In this document: positions 1-9,132 of the stretch, in pieces
How the letters are laid out: every line of letters begins with the position of its first letter
Position numbering within the stretch: the stretch's first letter is position 1
Assembly (NCBI GenBank): GCA_963799815.1
Contig: CAWCYG010000006.1
Coordinates: forward strand, 372,001 to 436,000
Direction: 5' to 3'
DNA from: JBDTSW01 sp963799815
Lineage (GTDB): Bacteria > Actinomycetota > Thermoleophilia > Solirubrobacterales > 70-9
Length of the DNA: 64,000 nt
Notes under the pieces: model-generated
The model's input: only the letters and a program-made list of their open reading frames with translations
Told to the model about the DNA's origin: nothing
Database searches by the model: none
Position numbers and translations under genes: made by a program

Positions 1-2
1 CG

Positions 3-1142
3 ACCGGCGCCCCGCACACCGTCCGCTGGCGCGGCGCCGACGCCGACGGCTTCACCGCACGGCTTCGCTGCGACCGCGCGAGCTGCGGCAGGGGTGCTGG
101 CGCAAGGCTCGTTCTGCGCCGCATCGCCATGCGGCTCGTCGACACCGTCGCGCCCGACATCGAGCCCGCGGGCCCGCTCGCGGAGCCCTCGACCCGCCGG
201 GGCACCCAGATCCTGACGCCGAAGGTCGCAGACGCCGGCGGCGGCGTGCGGCAGGTCTTCGTGGCCGTAAACGATGAGCCCGTGGCGGCTCGCCGGCTGG
301 CCTGCCGGCTCCGCCACGGGCTCGCAACGCGGCTTGAGCCCTGTCCGCGAAGCGCAGAACCCGCCTTCAAGCTGAATACGAAGGCGGATCCCTTCCGCCA
401 GGGCAAGAATCGCGTGCGAGTGTGCGCAGTCGACCTGGCCACAGGCAGGCACAGCACTGCTCGCAACCGGGACTGCGCCTCTCGGGCGGTGCGCGTCGAC
501 AACGAATGTCCGGTCGACGACGGCGCCGCCGCGGGCGAAGTGGAGGCCAGGATCGCCAGCGTCGGCCACGGCGCCATCCCGCACGGACGCGACGCCAGGG
601 TGGTGGGGCGTCTCACCGACGCCTCAGGGGAGGGCGTCGCCCGGGCGGAGGTCTGCGTCGCGACCCGAGCCAAGGTCCGCAACGCGGTCGAGCGAGTGGT
701 GGCCACGCCGATGACGAGCGCGGACGGTCGCTTCGTCGCTCATCTCGACGCCGGCCCCAGCCGCGAGGTGCGAATCGCCCATTGGGCGGGTCTCGAGCGG
801 GTCGCCGAGCGATACCTGCGCCTTCGGGTCCGCGCTGCCCCCGGCCTGCGGCTGCGCCCCAAGCGAACCCTGCACAACGGCGAGCGCGTGCGCTTCGCGG
901 TCCGTCTGCACGGTCCGCAAGCCGATGGCCGCCGCTTTCACATCAAGGTCCGCACACCCGGGGGTTGGTCCTTGCTGCGCACCGCGACCACCAACGGCTC
1001 GGGGCGCTGGAACGGGCGCTACCGCTTCCACGCGACGACGGGTCGGCGGACCTACCGCTTTCGAGCGTTGGTCCCCCACCAGCCCGGCTACCCCTTCGCC
1101 GGAGGTCGCTCGCCGACGAGGAAGGTGCACGTACGCGGGTGA
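3..1142 (+). CDS. Secreted/surface hypothetical protein, 5' truncated
   Basis: The reading frame is open from base 3 to the TGA at 1140-1142, so the gene begins before the window; an internal ATG at 129 is probably not the start. The visible part (about 379 residues) has no motif I recognise. It is rich in Arg, Val and Ala with scattered Cys (LRCDRASCG, RVCAVDLATG) and beta-strand-like segments. The last 100 residues resemble the immunoglobulin-like sandwich modules of actinobacterial cell-surface proteins (RTLHNGERVRFAVRL, then GSGRWNGRYRF). A surface or cell-wall role is an inference from composition only. It converges on otsA with a 13-base gap. Confidence 0.6.
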   Translation, partial: TGAPHTVRWRGADADGFTARLRCDRASCGRGAGARLVLRRIAMRLVDTVAPDIEPAGPLAEPSTRRGTQILTPKVADAGGGVRQVFVAVNDEPVAARRLACRLRHGLATRLEPCPRSAEPAFKLNTKADPFRQGKNRVRVCAVDLATGRHSTARNRDCASRAVRVDNECPVDDGAAAGEVEARIASVGHGAIPHGRDARVVGRLTDASGEGVARAEVCVATRAKVRNAVERVVATPMTSADGRFVAHLDAGPSREVRIAHWAGLERVAERYLRLRVRAAPGLRLRPKRTLHNGERVRFAVRLHGPQADGRRFHIKVRTPGGWSLLRTATTNGSGRWNGRYRFHATTGRRTYRFRALVPHQPGYPFAGGRSPTRKVHVRG

Positions 1143-1155
1143 GCGCCTCGGCGGC

Positions 1156-2613
1156 CTAGCCCTCCTCGCGCTTGGCCCGGATGTCGGCTAGCTGCTCGTC
1201 GATCCAAACCCCAGGGCCACGCTCGTAGACGATCTCGCGCAGGCGGTCCGCCCGGAGCTTGCGCTCCTCGGGCGACATCGTGAGCGCGCGGTAGATCGTG
1301 TCGGCCTGCTCTTGGATGTCGAACGGGTTCACCGTGAGCGTGCAGTCGCCGAGCTCTTCGTGGGCGCCCGTGTTCTCCGAGAGGATCACGACCCCGTCGC
1401 GCTCGTTCACCGCCGGCGCCTCTTTGGCGACGAGGTTCATCCCGTCGAAGATGGCGTTCACGATCAGCAGGTCGAACTGCTTATAGCGAGCCACGGCCTC
1501 GGGGAAGTTCTCGTAGATCCGCAGGTCGATGGGCATCCAGTCCGTGGTTCCGTGACGGTGGTTGACCACGGCGACCAGGGCCTCGATGCGCTCCAGGTAT
1601 TCCGCGTACTCCGGCACGTCCTGACGCGATGGCTGCAGGTGGGCGATGAAGGTGACGCGCTCGCGGAACTCCGGATGCTGGGAGAGGAACGTGTCGAACG
1701 ACGTGAACCCGCGCAGGATGTTCTTCGAGAGGTCGGCCCGGTCCACCCTCAGGATGAGGTGGTCGCGCCGGCGCCGCAACAGCTCCTTCTCGTACTCCAA
1801 GACCTCCTCCGAGCCCGCCACGCGCTCGAAGCGGTCGGAGTCGATCCCGAGCGGATAGGCGCGCACCCACGTCTCGCGCCCGTCGTGCAGAACCGCGCCT
1901 CGCTCGTAGTCGACCTCGAGCTCCATGAGCTCGCGGCAGCAATGAAGGAAGTTGCGGCAATACGCCGTCGTGTGGAAGCCGATGATGTCGTTGGCGAGCA
2001 TCCCCCGGTAGAGCTCCTCGCGCCAGCGCGCCGGCAGGATCCGCCAGGTGTCGGGCTGCGTCCAGGGGATGTGGACGAAGTGGTGCAGGAACGCGTCCGG
2101 GCGCGCCTCGCGGATGATCGCCGGGCACGTGTAGAGGTGGTAGTCGTGGAGCATCACGACGGGGTCGGAGGTGTCCTCGATCGCGGCGAGCACCGCGTTG
2201 GCGATGTCCGCGTTAACGACCTTGTAGCCGTGCTCCCAAGCGTCGGCCTCCTCCCGGCGGATATCGGGGGCGTTCGAGAGATCCCAGAGGTAGTGCTGGA
2301 TGAACCAGAGGATCGGGTTGGCGATGATGTTGTAGAAGCGCTCGTAGGCTTCAGCGTCGGACTCCACCATGAGCACGTCGTACGAGATGCCGTCGAGCTC
2401 GACGTCGATCGGCTCCCCGTCGGACTCGCGGGTCACCGCGACGTCCTCGTCGGTCATCGCCGACGCGATCCAGAGAGCCTCGCGATGGGCCAGCAATCCC
2501 TGAAGCGCCGTCACCAGCCCGCCCCCGCCGCGGGTCACCTCCCGCTCGCCCTCCTCCCCGCGCTCGAACTGCGCCGGCCCGCGGTTGGAGACGATGACGA
2601 GGTCGTCGCTCAT
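1156..2613 (-). CDS. otsA: Trehalose-6-phosphate synthase family (GT20)
   Basis: A 485-residue retaining glycosyltransferase of the GT20 family, expected to make trehalose 6-phosphate from an NDP-glucose and glucose 6-phosphate in the cytoplasm. Visible features are the N-terminal IVSNRGP and Gly-rich RGGGGLVTAL loop (about 28-37), HDYHL (156-160), NDIIGFHTT (209-216), GIDSDRF (256-262) and RVDRADLSK, in which R292 and K297 keep the spacing of the phosphate-binding Arg/Lys of E. coli OtsA. The wording around that site differs from classical OtsA (ADLSKNI in place of LDYSKGL), so another acceptor is possible. It lies 26 bases downstream of treT. No OtsB phosphatase gene is present in the window. 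Confidence 0.85.
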   Translation of the reverse strand: MSDDLVIVSNRGPAQFERGEEGEREVTRGGGGLVTALQGLLAHREALWIASAMTDEDVAVTRESDGEPIDVELDGISYDVLMVESDAEAYERFYNIIANPILWFIQHYLWDLSNAPDIRREEADAWEHGYKVVNADIANAVLAAIEDTSDPVVMLHDYHLYTCPAIIREARPDAFLHHFVHIPWTQPDTWRILPARWREELYRGMLANDIIGFHTTAYCRNFLHCCRELMELEVDYERGAVLHDGRETWVRAYPLGIDSDRFERVAGSEEVLEYEKELLRRRRDHLILRVDRADLSKNILRGFTSFDTFLSQHPEFRERVTFIAHLQPSRQDVPEYAEYLERIEALVAVVNHRHGTTDWMPIDLRIYENFPEAVARYKQFDLLIVNAIFDGMNLVAKEAPAVNERDGVVILSENTGAHEELGDCTLTVNPFDIQEQADTIYRALTMSPEERKLRADRLREIVYERGPGVWIDEQLADIRAKREEG

Positions 2614-2639
2614 CGTCGGATCATTACCCGACTTGGAGC

Positions 2640-3881
2640 CTAAGAGCCGTCCAGCCGGGTGAACATGCCCAGCCAGTCACGCAAAAGGCGCGGTGTCAGG
2701 AAGTGCTCGCGGGCGTGTTCCTTGCCGGCCCTGCCGATGCGCTTGGCGAGCTCGGGGTCACGCAGGATCTCGATCGTCCGTTGGGCGGCCTCCTCAGGCG
2801 AGGAGACGAGGAACCCCGAGACGCCATCGTTGATCTGGAGCGGGATCCCTCCCACGTCGCCGGCGATCATCGGCCGGCCCTTCCACAGAGCCTCGGTGAC
2901 GGTCAGGCCGAACCCCTCGCGAATCGACTTCTGCATGCAGACGTCGGCCTGCGACTGAAAGGCGTTTACCTCGATCGCCCCCACGTTGTTCAGGTTGTTC
3001 AGGATCTTGATGTCGGGGTCACCGTCGGCGTGGCGGTAGGTGGAGTGAAAGAACTCCCACCCCTCGGGATCGTCGGTGGCCATCGAGCCGACGAGAGCGA
3101 GCTGCGCCTCGGGCACCTCCTCGCGCGCCATCCGGTAGGCGTCGATGACGCCCACGGGGTCCTTCCACGGGTCGAAGCGAGAGACCTGGCAGATGAGCGG
3201 ACGCTCCACGTCGATCCCGAACTGCTCGCAGACGAACGCCGCGTCGTCGGGGGAGAGCGCCATGTTCTTCGGCGAGAGGGGATCGATCGCGGGCGGGACG
3301 ATGTTGACCTCGCCGGCGCCGTCGAAGTCGGCCGGCACGTACTGCCGCATGTGCCATACCGAGGCGTCGTAGTCGCGGATCAGGGGCAGGAGGCGCCCGA
3401 GCGTGTCCTGGTTGGGGGCCGAGAGGTCGATGTGACAGCGCCAGATCCAGTGTTTCGAGCGATCGGGCGCGTTGGCCAAGAGGCCGGCCGGCTGCGGGTC
3501 GTGGACGATGATCACGTCCCAATCGCCGTCGAGGCTCTGCGCGTTCATGACGTTGTAGGCCTCGAAGACCTCCCACTCCTCGTCGGAGAGCGACTGCTCG
3601 TCGCCCTGGAGTGAGTTGTGCATGAGCTTGGTGACGTTGAAGAACTCCTCGCGCCCCAGGATCACCTGCCAGTGGACGTCGAGGCCGACGTCACTCATCA
3701 GCGGCACCAGCGTGTAGAGGATCTCGGAGACCCCGCCGCCGAAAGCGGTTGCGCTCACGTGCAGGACTTTCTTCCCCTTCAGGGGCTCGGCGAGCTCGCG
3801 GATCTCCTCAACGAGGCCGCGGCCGCAGATGTGTGTGTAGTCGGCCAGGGACCGCTGGCCAAGGGGAACTTCCTGAAGCAC
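2640..3881 (-). CDS. treT: Trehalose synthase TreT-like glycosyltransferase (GT4)
   Basis: A 413-residue GT-B glycosyltransferase resembling trehalose glycosyltransferring synthase, which joins NDP-glucose and glucose to trehalose in one step. The N-terminal domain has VLHVSATAFGGGVSEIL, a GGGVSE signature typical of TreT. The C-terminal nucleotide-binding half has VSRFDPWKDP and the retaining-GT E-x7-E region in SIREGFGLTVTEALWKGRP. The start is GTG at 3879-3881. Its neighbour otsA follows after 26 bases, so two different trehalose routes are adjacent and probably co-transcribed. The substrate is inferred from family resemblance. Confidence 0.83.
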   Translation of the reverse strand: MLQEVPLGQRSLADYTHICGRGLVEEIRELAEPLKGKKVLHVSATAFGGGVSEILYTLVPLMSDVGLDVHWQVILGREEFFNVTKLMHNSLQGDEQSLSDEEWEVFEAYNVMNAQSLDGDWDVIIVHDPQPAGLLANAPDRSKHWIWRCHIDLSAPNQDTLGRLLPLIRDYDASVWHMRQYVPADFDGAGEVNIVPPAIDPLSPKNMALSPDDAAFVCEQFGIDVERPLICQVSRFDPWKDPVGVIDAYRMAREEVPEAQLALVGSMATDDPEGWEFFHSTYRHADGDPDIKILNNLNNVGAIEVNAFQSQADVCMQKSIREGFGLTVTEALWKGRPMIAGDVGGIPLQINDGVSGFLVSSPEEAAQRTIEILRDPELAKRIGRAGKEHAREHFLTPRLLRDWLGMFTRLDGS

Positions 3882-3932
3882 GGCGCGGGAGGCTACACAC
3901 AGGCTGGACTGACTGTGGGCGCCGGGTTGGGC

Positions 3933-3950
3933 GGCTGGGAGTCCCCAGCC
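3933..3950. terminator. GC-rich hairpin after htrA
   Basis: A perfect 7-bp stem (GGCTGGG / CCCAGCC) with a 4-base loop directly abuts the stop codon of the HtrA gene. There is no T-tract, so it could be a weak terminator or an mRNA 3' stabiliser between htrA and treT. Confidence 0.4.
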
Positions 3951-5126
3951 TCAGGCGTCCTGGCGCTCGCCGAGGGTGACGTCGACTTCCTCGCGCTCGC
4001 CGTCGCGGATGATCTCGAGCGTCACCTCGTCGCCCGGGTCAAGCCTCGCGATGAGCCGCGGCAGATCGCTCTCGCCGACGAGCTCCTCCCCGTCAACGGC
4101 GACGATCACATCGCCGCCAACCTGGATCCGGCGGCCCTGAAACTCGATTTCCTGATCTGAGCCCCGCACGCCGGCGTCGTCCGCGGGGCTGCCGGCGGAT
4201 ACCTCCGCGACGAGCGCACCGGTGTCCGCGTCGAGGTCGAGCTCCTCCGCAAGCTGCGGCCAGAGCGCCGTCGTCGTCACGCCGATGAAGGCGTACTCCA
4301 CGGAGCCGTCCTCGCGCAGCTGCTCGAGCGCGCGGCGGGCGAGGTCGATCGGAACCGCGTACCCCACCCCCTCGTTGCCTCCTGAGGTGGTGTTGATCTG
4401 CTGGTTCAAGCCGATCACGGTGGCGTCGGCGGTGAGCAGCGGCCCGCCGGAATTCCCCGGGTTGATCGAGGCGTCGGTCTGAATCGCGCCATCAATCTGG
4501 AACTTGGTCAGCGAATCGATTGACCGATCGGTGGCCGAGATCACCCCCGTCGAGAGCGACTGCTCCTCCCCGAACGGGCTGCCGATGGCGGCGACGGGCG
4601 AACCCACGCCCACGTCGCCCATCTCCCCCAATGAGAGCGGCTGCACGTCGAGGCCCTCGGGGTCGACCTTGAGAAGGGCGACATCGGCATAGGGGTCAAA
4701 ACCGACGATCTCGGCCGGGACCTCGTTGCGGTCCGCGAACTGGACGTAGACCTCCTCGGCGGCGTTTATGTCCTCCGGGCTGCCGGCGGCCTGCGCGTCG
4801 GTGATGACGTGCGCGTTGGTGAGGATCTCCCCCTCGTCGGAGATGACGAAGCCGGAGCCCTGGCCGGCGCCGCCGCCAAGGATGTCGCCATCGCTCGAGC
4901 CGCCGAAGATCGAGGTGATGGTGACCACGCCCGGCGCCGCCTTCTCGTAGACAGAGCCGGGGTTGAAGGTGCCGTCGGCGGTCTCGATCACGACTCGCGG
5001 CGGCTCGCCGGAGCTCGAGGTCGAGGTGCGATCGGACTGCGCCGCGCCGTCATCGTCGCCGCCGCACCCGGCCAGGAGCGCCGCAGCGGCTGAAAGCGCC
5101 GCGAGCGTGAGCCGCAGCACGCTCAT
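3951..5126 (-). CDS. HtrA/DegP-like serine protease lipoprotein with PDZ domain
   Basis: A 391-residue S1C protease for envelope protein quality control. The N-terminus is a lipoprotein signal with lipobox LLAGC (Cys21), followed by an acidic, Ser/Thr-rich linker. The trypsin-like domain carries H106 (LTNAHV), D148 (YADVALLKV) and S226 (NPGNSGGPL). A C-terminal PDZ domain (about 280-385) contains VIVAVDGEEL. I start at ATG 5126, where ATGA overlaps the kinase stop by 4 bases; a much longer open frame upstream is antisense read-through. It is translationally coupled to the kinase, as expected for an envelope-stress regulon in which sensor and protease are linked. Confidence 0.93.
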   Translation of the reverse strand: MSVLRLTLAALSAAAALLAGCGGDDDGAAQSDRTSTSSSGEPPRVVIETADGTFNPGSVYEKAAPGVVTITSIFGGSSDGDILGGGAGQGSGFVISDEGEILTNAHVITDAQAAGSPEDINAAEEVYVQFADRNEVPAEIVGFDPYADVALLKVDPEGLDVQPLSLGEMGDVGVGSPVAAIGSPFGEEQSLSTGVISATDRSIDSLTKFQIDGAIQTDASINPGNSGGPLLTADATVIGLNQQINTTSGGNEGVGYAVPIDLARRALEQLREDGSVEYAFIGVTTTALWPQLAEELDLDADTGALVAEVSAGSPADDAGVRGSDQEIEFQGRRIQVGGDVIVAVDGEELVGESDLPRLIARLDPGDEVTLEIIRDGEREEVDVTLGERQDA

Positions 5127-6532
5127 CTGCGAGACCGCCGTCGGTCCGCCGCGAGGCGGACCGTGAAGTCCGTGCGGCCGCGACGGGAGGAAACGTCGAG
5201 GTCTCCACCCATTCGCACCGTGAGCTCGCGCGCGATCGCCAGGCCCAGGCCGGAGCCACCGAGCTCGTCGCCCGTGTAGAACCGCTCGAAGACGCGGTCG
5301 CGGTCGCGCGCGTCGATCCCCGGCCCGTCGTCGTGGACGGTCACCGCCACGGTGCCGTCGCCCTGCTCTGCGCTGATTGAGATCGCCGTTTCCTTCGGGG
5401 TGTGAGTGAGCGCGTTGTCGATCAGGATACGGAGGACCTGCGCGAGCCGATCCGGGTCGGCGAGGACGGGAGCGGCGCCGAGCTCCCCAATCTCGAGGCT
5501 CGCATCGCGCTGGTCCGCAGCGGGAGCGAACTCGTCCGCAACGCGCCGTACGACGGCGCCGGCGTCGACCGGCTCGCGGCGCAGCTGCATCGCGTCGGCG
5601 TCGAGCTTCGAGAGATCCAGCAGGTCCGCGGTGAGCTTCTCGAGCCGGGCGATCTGCGTCCGCATCGTGCGAACGAACTCCGCGCGAGCCTCCGGGTCGG
5701 GATCCTCTTCCTCGAGCAGCTCCACGAAGCCCCCGAGAGAGAAGATCGGCGTGCGCAGCTCGTGTGAGGCGTTGGCGATGAACTCGCTGCGCGCGCTGTC
5801 GAGGCGGGCGAGCTTCTTCTGCATCTCGTTGAAGGAGCGGGCGAGCTGACCCACCTCGTCGGTGGAGTCGACGGGGATGGTCGTGCGGAAGTCGCCGTCC
5901 GCCACCGCCTCGGCGGCCGCCTCGAGCCGGCGCAGCCGGCGGGAATGGGCGCGAGCGGCGAAGAACCCCGCCGCCAGCGCTGCCAGGATCGCGATCGCCC
6001 CGGCGATCAGGATCTGGCGTCTGATCAAGGCGACGTTGCCCTCCACGTCGGAGAGGTCGACCGAGAGCACCGTCACCCAGCTCGGCTCGCCGTCGATCAG
6101 CCCCGGCACCGCCGTCTGCCCCACGCGGACACCGCCCACACGTTCGACGGCGCTCGTGACCTCCCCGGTCTCGGCGGCGGCGACCGCGCCCGGGTAGGTC
6201 GGAGCGATGGCCGTGCGCTCGAAGTCGGAATCCGCCACAACGAAGTTCGGCACGGCGCCCGAGGGTCCCTCGCGGATGCCCAGCACCGTCACGCGGGCAT
6301 CGCTCGCTTGGGCGACCGACCGGATCACGCGCCGGAGCTCCGCCTCGGGGACCGAGCGCCGCATCGCCGTCGCCACCCGCGCGGCGCCCTCTTCTTCGGC
6401 CTGCTCGAGGCGACGCAGCTTCCCGGCGGTCAGGCGCGAGTCGAGCTGGGGCACGACGTAGAGATAGACGAACGCCACGGCAGCCGTGGTGATCGCGAAG
6501 AAGAGGAGAAGGAGCCGAGTGCGGACACTCAT
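5123..6532 (-). CDS. Sensor histidine kinase, HAMP-HisKA-HATPase
   Basis: A 469-residue membrane kinase. TM1 is near residues 7-27, an extracellular sensor region runs about 30-170, and TM2 is near 173-193, followed by a HAMP domain. The phospho-acceptor is H257 in the H-box ASHELRTP. The ATP domain has the N-box RILIDNALTHTP, G1 DDGPGID and G2 GSGLGLAI. It starts at ATG 6532, overlapping the response-regulator stop by one base (TGATG), so the pair is coupled. It probably phosphorylates the OmpR-type regulator just upstream; the signal is unknown but the downstream HtrA suggests envelope stress. Confidence 0.95.
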   Translation of the reverse strand: MSVRTRLLLLFFAITTAAVAFVYLYVVPQLDSRLTAGKLRRLEQAEEEGAARVATAMRRSVPEAELRRVIRSVAQASDARVTVLGIREGPSGAVPNFVVADSDFERTAIAPTYPGAVAAAETGEVTSAVERVGGVRVGQTAVPGLIDGEPSWVTVLSVDLSDVEGNVALIRRQILIAGAIAILAALAAGFFAARAHSRRLRRLEAAAEAVADGDFRTTIPVDSTDEVGQLARSFNEMQKKLARLDSARSEFIANASHELRTPIFSLGGFVELLEEEDPDPEARAEFVRTMRTQIARLEKLTADLLDLSKLDADAMQLRREPVDAGAVVRRVADEFAPAADQRDASLEIGELGAAPVLADPDRLAQVLRILIDNALTHTPKETAISISAEQGDGTVAVTVHDDGPGIDARDRDRVFERFYTGDELGGSGLGLAIARELTVRMGGDLDVSSRRGRTDFTVRLAADRRRSRR

Positions 6533-7248
6533 CAGCTCTCCGCGTCGCGGAACCGGTATCCGACCCCTCGCACCGTGAACAGGAACTCGGGGTTGCGAGG
6601 ATCCGCCTCGAGCTTCTCGCGCAGGTGACGGATGTGGACGTCGACGGTGCGGGGATCGCGGTATGCCGAATCGCCCCAGACGTGCTCCAAGAGGCCCTCA
6701 CGGGTCATCACCCGGCCGGGGCCGAGCGCCAGGGCGGCGAGGATCTCGAACTCGACGTAGGTGAGCCGGATCGACTCCTCCCGCACCGTGACGAGACGAC
6801 GCTCGAAGTCGATCTCGAGCTCACCGGCCGAGATCGGCTCCTGCGCGCTCGTGCTGATGCCCCGCATCATCTCCGCGCGGCGCAGGGCGGCCCGCACCCG
6901 GCTTCGGAACTCCCTGACCGAGAACGGCTTCGTGATGTAGTCGTCGGCGCCCATCTCGAGGCCGAGGACCTTGTCGCCCTCGTTGTCCTTGGCGGTCAGC
7001 ATGATGATCGGCACCTGGCTGCGGGCCCGCAGCCGGCGGCAGACCTCGATCCCATCGAGCCGCGGCATCATGATGTCGAGCACGACGAGGTCGAACTGCT
7101 CGGCGTCGAAGCGATCGAGCGCTTCACGGCCGTCTTGAGCGGAGACGACCTCGTAGCCGTCCTTGCGCAGGGGGTAGGTGAGCAGCGTCTGGATCGCCTG
7201 CTCGTCGTCGACCAGCAGGATCCGTCCCGACGCCTCTCCAGATCCCAT
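6532..7248 (-). CDS. OmpR-family response regulator
   Basis: A 238-residue DNA-binding regulator. The receiver domain has the acidic pair D14-D15, phospho-acceptor D58 (VVLDIMMPRLDG), LTAK and K107 in YITKPFS. The C-terminal winged helix (about 140-235) ends in the typical VDVHIRHLREKLE and VRGVGYRF. It is the first gene of the cluster regulator-kinase-HtrA-TreT-OtsA and diverges from the M28-like gene across 117 bases, where its promoter should lie. Confidence 0.95.
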   Translation of the reverse strand: MGSGEASGRILLVDDEQAIQTLLTYPLRKDGYEVVSAQDGREALDRFDAEQFDLVVLDIMMPRLDGIEVCRRLRARSQVPIIMLTAKDNEGDKVLGLEMGADDYITKPFSVREFRSRVRAALRRAEMMRGISTSAQEPISAGELEIDFERRLVTVREESIRLTYVEFEILAALALGPGRVMTREGLLEHVWGDSAYRDPRTVDVHIRHLREKLEADPRNPEFLFTVRGVGYRFRDAES

Positions 7249-7365
7249 GATCGAAGCGTAGTGACGCTCCTAAAGGACACTGAAGGAGTCGTGGCACCGC
7301 CGCGCGTCAATGGGCCGCCCGGAAAACGGTCCACTAGCCTCGGCAGCGGCCCCCCCTCCCACCCC

Positions 7366-9132
7366 GTGATCGACTTTCGGCTCTACAGGATCGCGTGGCT
7401 GCCCGCCGTGGCCGCCTTCGTGGCGATGATGTTCTCGCTCGAGGGCATCCCTGCGCCGTTTGAGCCCGCGGTCGCCTCGACCGAGTTCGACGCCGACCGC
7501 GCAGCGATCAACGCCCGCCAGTTGCTGGCGGTCGCCCCTGAGCGAGCACCCGGGAGCGACGACGCGAATGCCGCAGCCAACCTCGTGGCCGGGCGCTTTC
7601 GCGAGATCGAGGCCGGGACCACGGCCGAGCAGGATTTCGAGGCCGAGGTTGATGGCTTGCAAGCGGGTCTTCGCAACGTCGTGCTCACCCTCCCCGGCGA
7701 GTCGGACCAGATCATCCTGGTGGTGGCCTCACGCGAGGAAGCCGATGGGCCGGGGGCCCCGTCGAGCGCCGCCGCCACGGCAACCCTCCTCGAGCTCGCC
7801 GACTTGATCGGGGGATCGGACCACGCGAAGACCTTCGTGTTCGTATCGACCGCGGCCGGCCTCGAGGGGGCCGCCGGCGTCCGGGCGTTCATCGAATCGT
7901 TCGGCGAACCCGAGCTGATCGAGGCCGCGGTGGTCATCAGCCAGCCAGGCTTCAAGGATCCGCGGCCTCCGTTCGTGCTGCGCCACTCGACGGACGAGAG
8001 CAGCACCTCAATCGGCTTGGTGCGCACCTCCGAGGCGACCGTCGCCGAGCAGGTCACGGTCCCGGATCAGCCGGGAACCGGCTTCTTCGCCGGTTTGGCT
8101 CGGCTGGCCTTCCCGGTGGCGGTCGGAGAGCAAGCGGTTCTGATCTCCGAGGGGATCGATGCGATCGGGATCTCCTCGGCCGGGGAGACGCCGCTTCCGC
8201 CGGCCGACTCCGGCACCGAGGACCTCGATCCGGAGACGCTCACGCAGTTCGGCAGCGCGACCTTGGACCTGCTCCTCGCGCTGGACCAATCGCTGCAGCC
8301 GCTCGAACACGGACCCGAGACCTACCTCGAGTTCTCGGAGAACCTCATCCCGGGCTGGGCGATCGCTGTGCTCGCGCTCGCGCTCATCCTCCCCGCGGGT
8401 GTGGCGGCCCTCGACGGGGTGGCCCGGTCGGCTCGTCGCCGCTTTGGAGCCGTGCGGGCAGTCGCCTGGGCGTTTGGCCTGGCGCTGCCCCTGCTCGGCG
8501 CGATGATCGTCCTGTATCTCCTCTCGGTAGCGGGGATCGTCGCCGACCCCGTCTACCCGTTCGACCCGGGGCGCTTCACCATCGGTTTCGGTGAGGTCGC
8601 GCTGTTGGTCGTGCTCGGCCTTGCGACGGTGGTGGGCTACGCGGCGACGGGCCTCGGCCAAACGCCACAGCGCGTGCGCCGGGAGGCTCTCGTGCCGGCC
8701 CTCGGCGCCGCGGCGGTGGCCGGCGCAGTGGCGAGCTGGCTTCTCAATCCGTTCCTGGCGCTCTGGCTCGTTCCCGCGGCTCACGTGTGGCTCGTGGCCG
8801 CCCGGGGCTTAAGGCCCTCGCGCCTGCTCATCACGCTCGCGGCGGTGGTCGCGCTCCTGCCGCTTTTCCTCGCATTAAGGTCGGCGACCAGCTCCGTCGA
8901 TGCAGGGGTATGGGACGTGGTGCTGATGGTCACCGACGGCCATATTGCCTCCACGGCGCTGATCGCGCTGACCCCGGTCTTCGGGGCCGTTATCGGCACC
9001 CTCGTGCTTGGATGGGGACACGGCGGCGAGGCGGGGCGCCTAGGGGCTCGCCCTCAGGCCCAGGGGGCTACTGCTCAGGGAGAAGCGGCAGAAGCCTCTA
9101 TCGATGAATCTTCACATCGCGCCGATCAATGA
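7366..9132 (+). CDS. Peptidase M28-like membrane protein lacking zinc ligands
   Basis: A 588-residue protein, started at GTG 7366 (IDFRLYRIAWLPAV), which gives an N-terminal TM anchor. Residues of about 30-320 follow the aminopeptidase M28 fold (ILVVASREE, AATATLLELADL, FVFVSTAAGLEGAAG). The positions that bind zinc in M28 enzymes are replaced: the H-x-D pair reads S-R-E, the next Asp is Ser, the catalytic Glu pair is Ala-Ala, and the later Asp is Gln. The C-terminal half has about seven TM helices. It resembles the M28 plus membrane-domain architecture but looks catalytically dead. ATGA overlap with the next gene implies coupling. Its function is unknown. Confidence 0.75.
   Translation: MIDFRLYRIAWLPAVAAFVAMMFSLEGIPAPFEPAVASTEFDADRAAINARQLLAVAPERAPGSDDANAAANLVAGRFREIEAGTTAEQDFEAEVDGLQAGLRNVVLTLPGESDQIILVVASREEADGPGAPSSAAATATLLELADLIGGSDHAKTFVFVSTAAGLEGAAGVRAFIESFGEPELIEAAVVISQPGFKDPRPPFVLRHSTDESSTSIGLVRTSEATVAEQVTVPDQPGTGFFAGLARLAFPVAVGEQAVLISEGIDAIGISSAGETPLPPADSGTEDLDPETLTQFGSATLDLLLALDQSLQPLEHGPETYLEFSENLIPGWAIAVLALALILPAGVAALDGVARSARRRFGAVRAVAWAFGLALPLLGAMIVLYLLSVAGIVADPVYPFDPGRFTIGFGEVALLVVLGLATVVGYAATGLGQTPQRVRREALVPALGAAAVAGAVASWLLNPFLALWLVPAAHVWLVAARGLRPSRLLITLAAVVALLPLFLALRSATSSVDAGVWDVVLMVTDGHIASTALIALTPVFGAVIGTLVLGWGHGGEAGRLGARPQAQGATAQGEAAEASIDESSHRADQ

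Noticed and set aside
5127..6701. Long N-terminal extension of the HtrA gene
   Set aside because: Arg/Pro/Ala-rich shadow of the kinase and regulator genes in another frame; the lipobox signal requires the start at 5126.
7256..7269. Inverted repeat AGCGT-AGTG-ACGCT upstream of the response regulator
   Set aside because: Five base pairs are too weak to support an autoregulatory site without conservation data.
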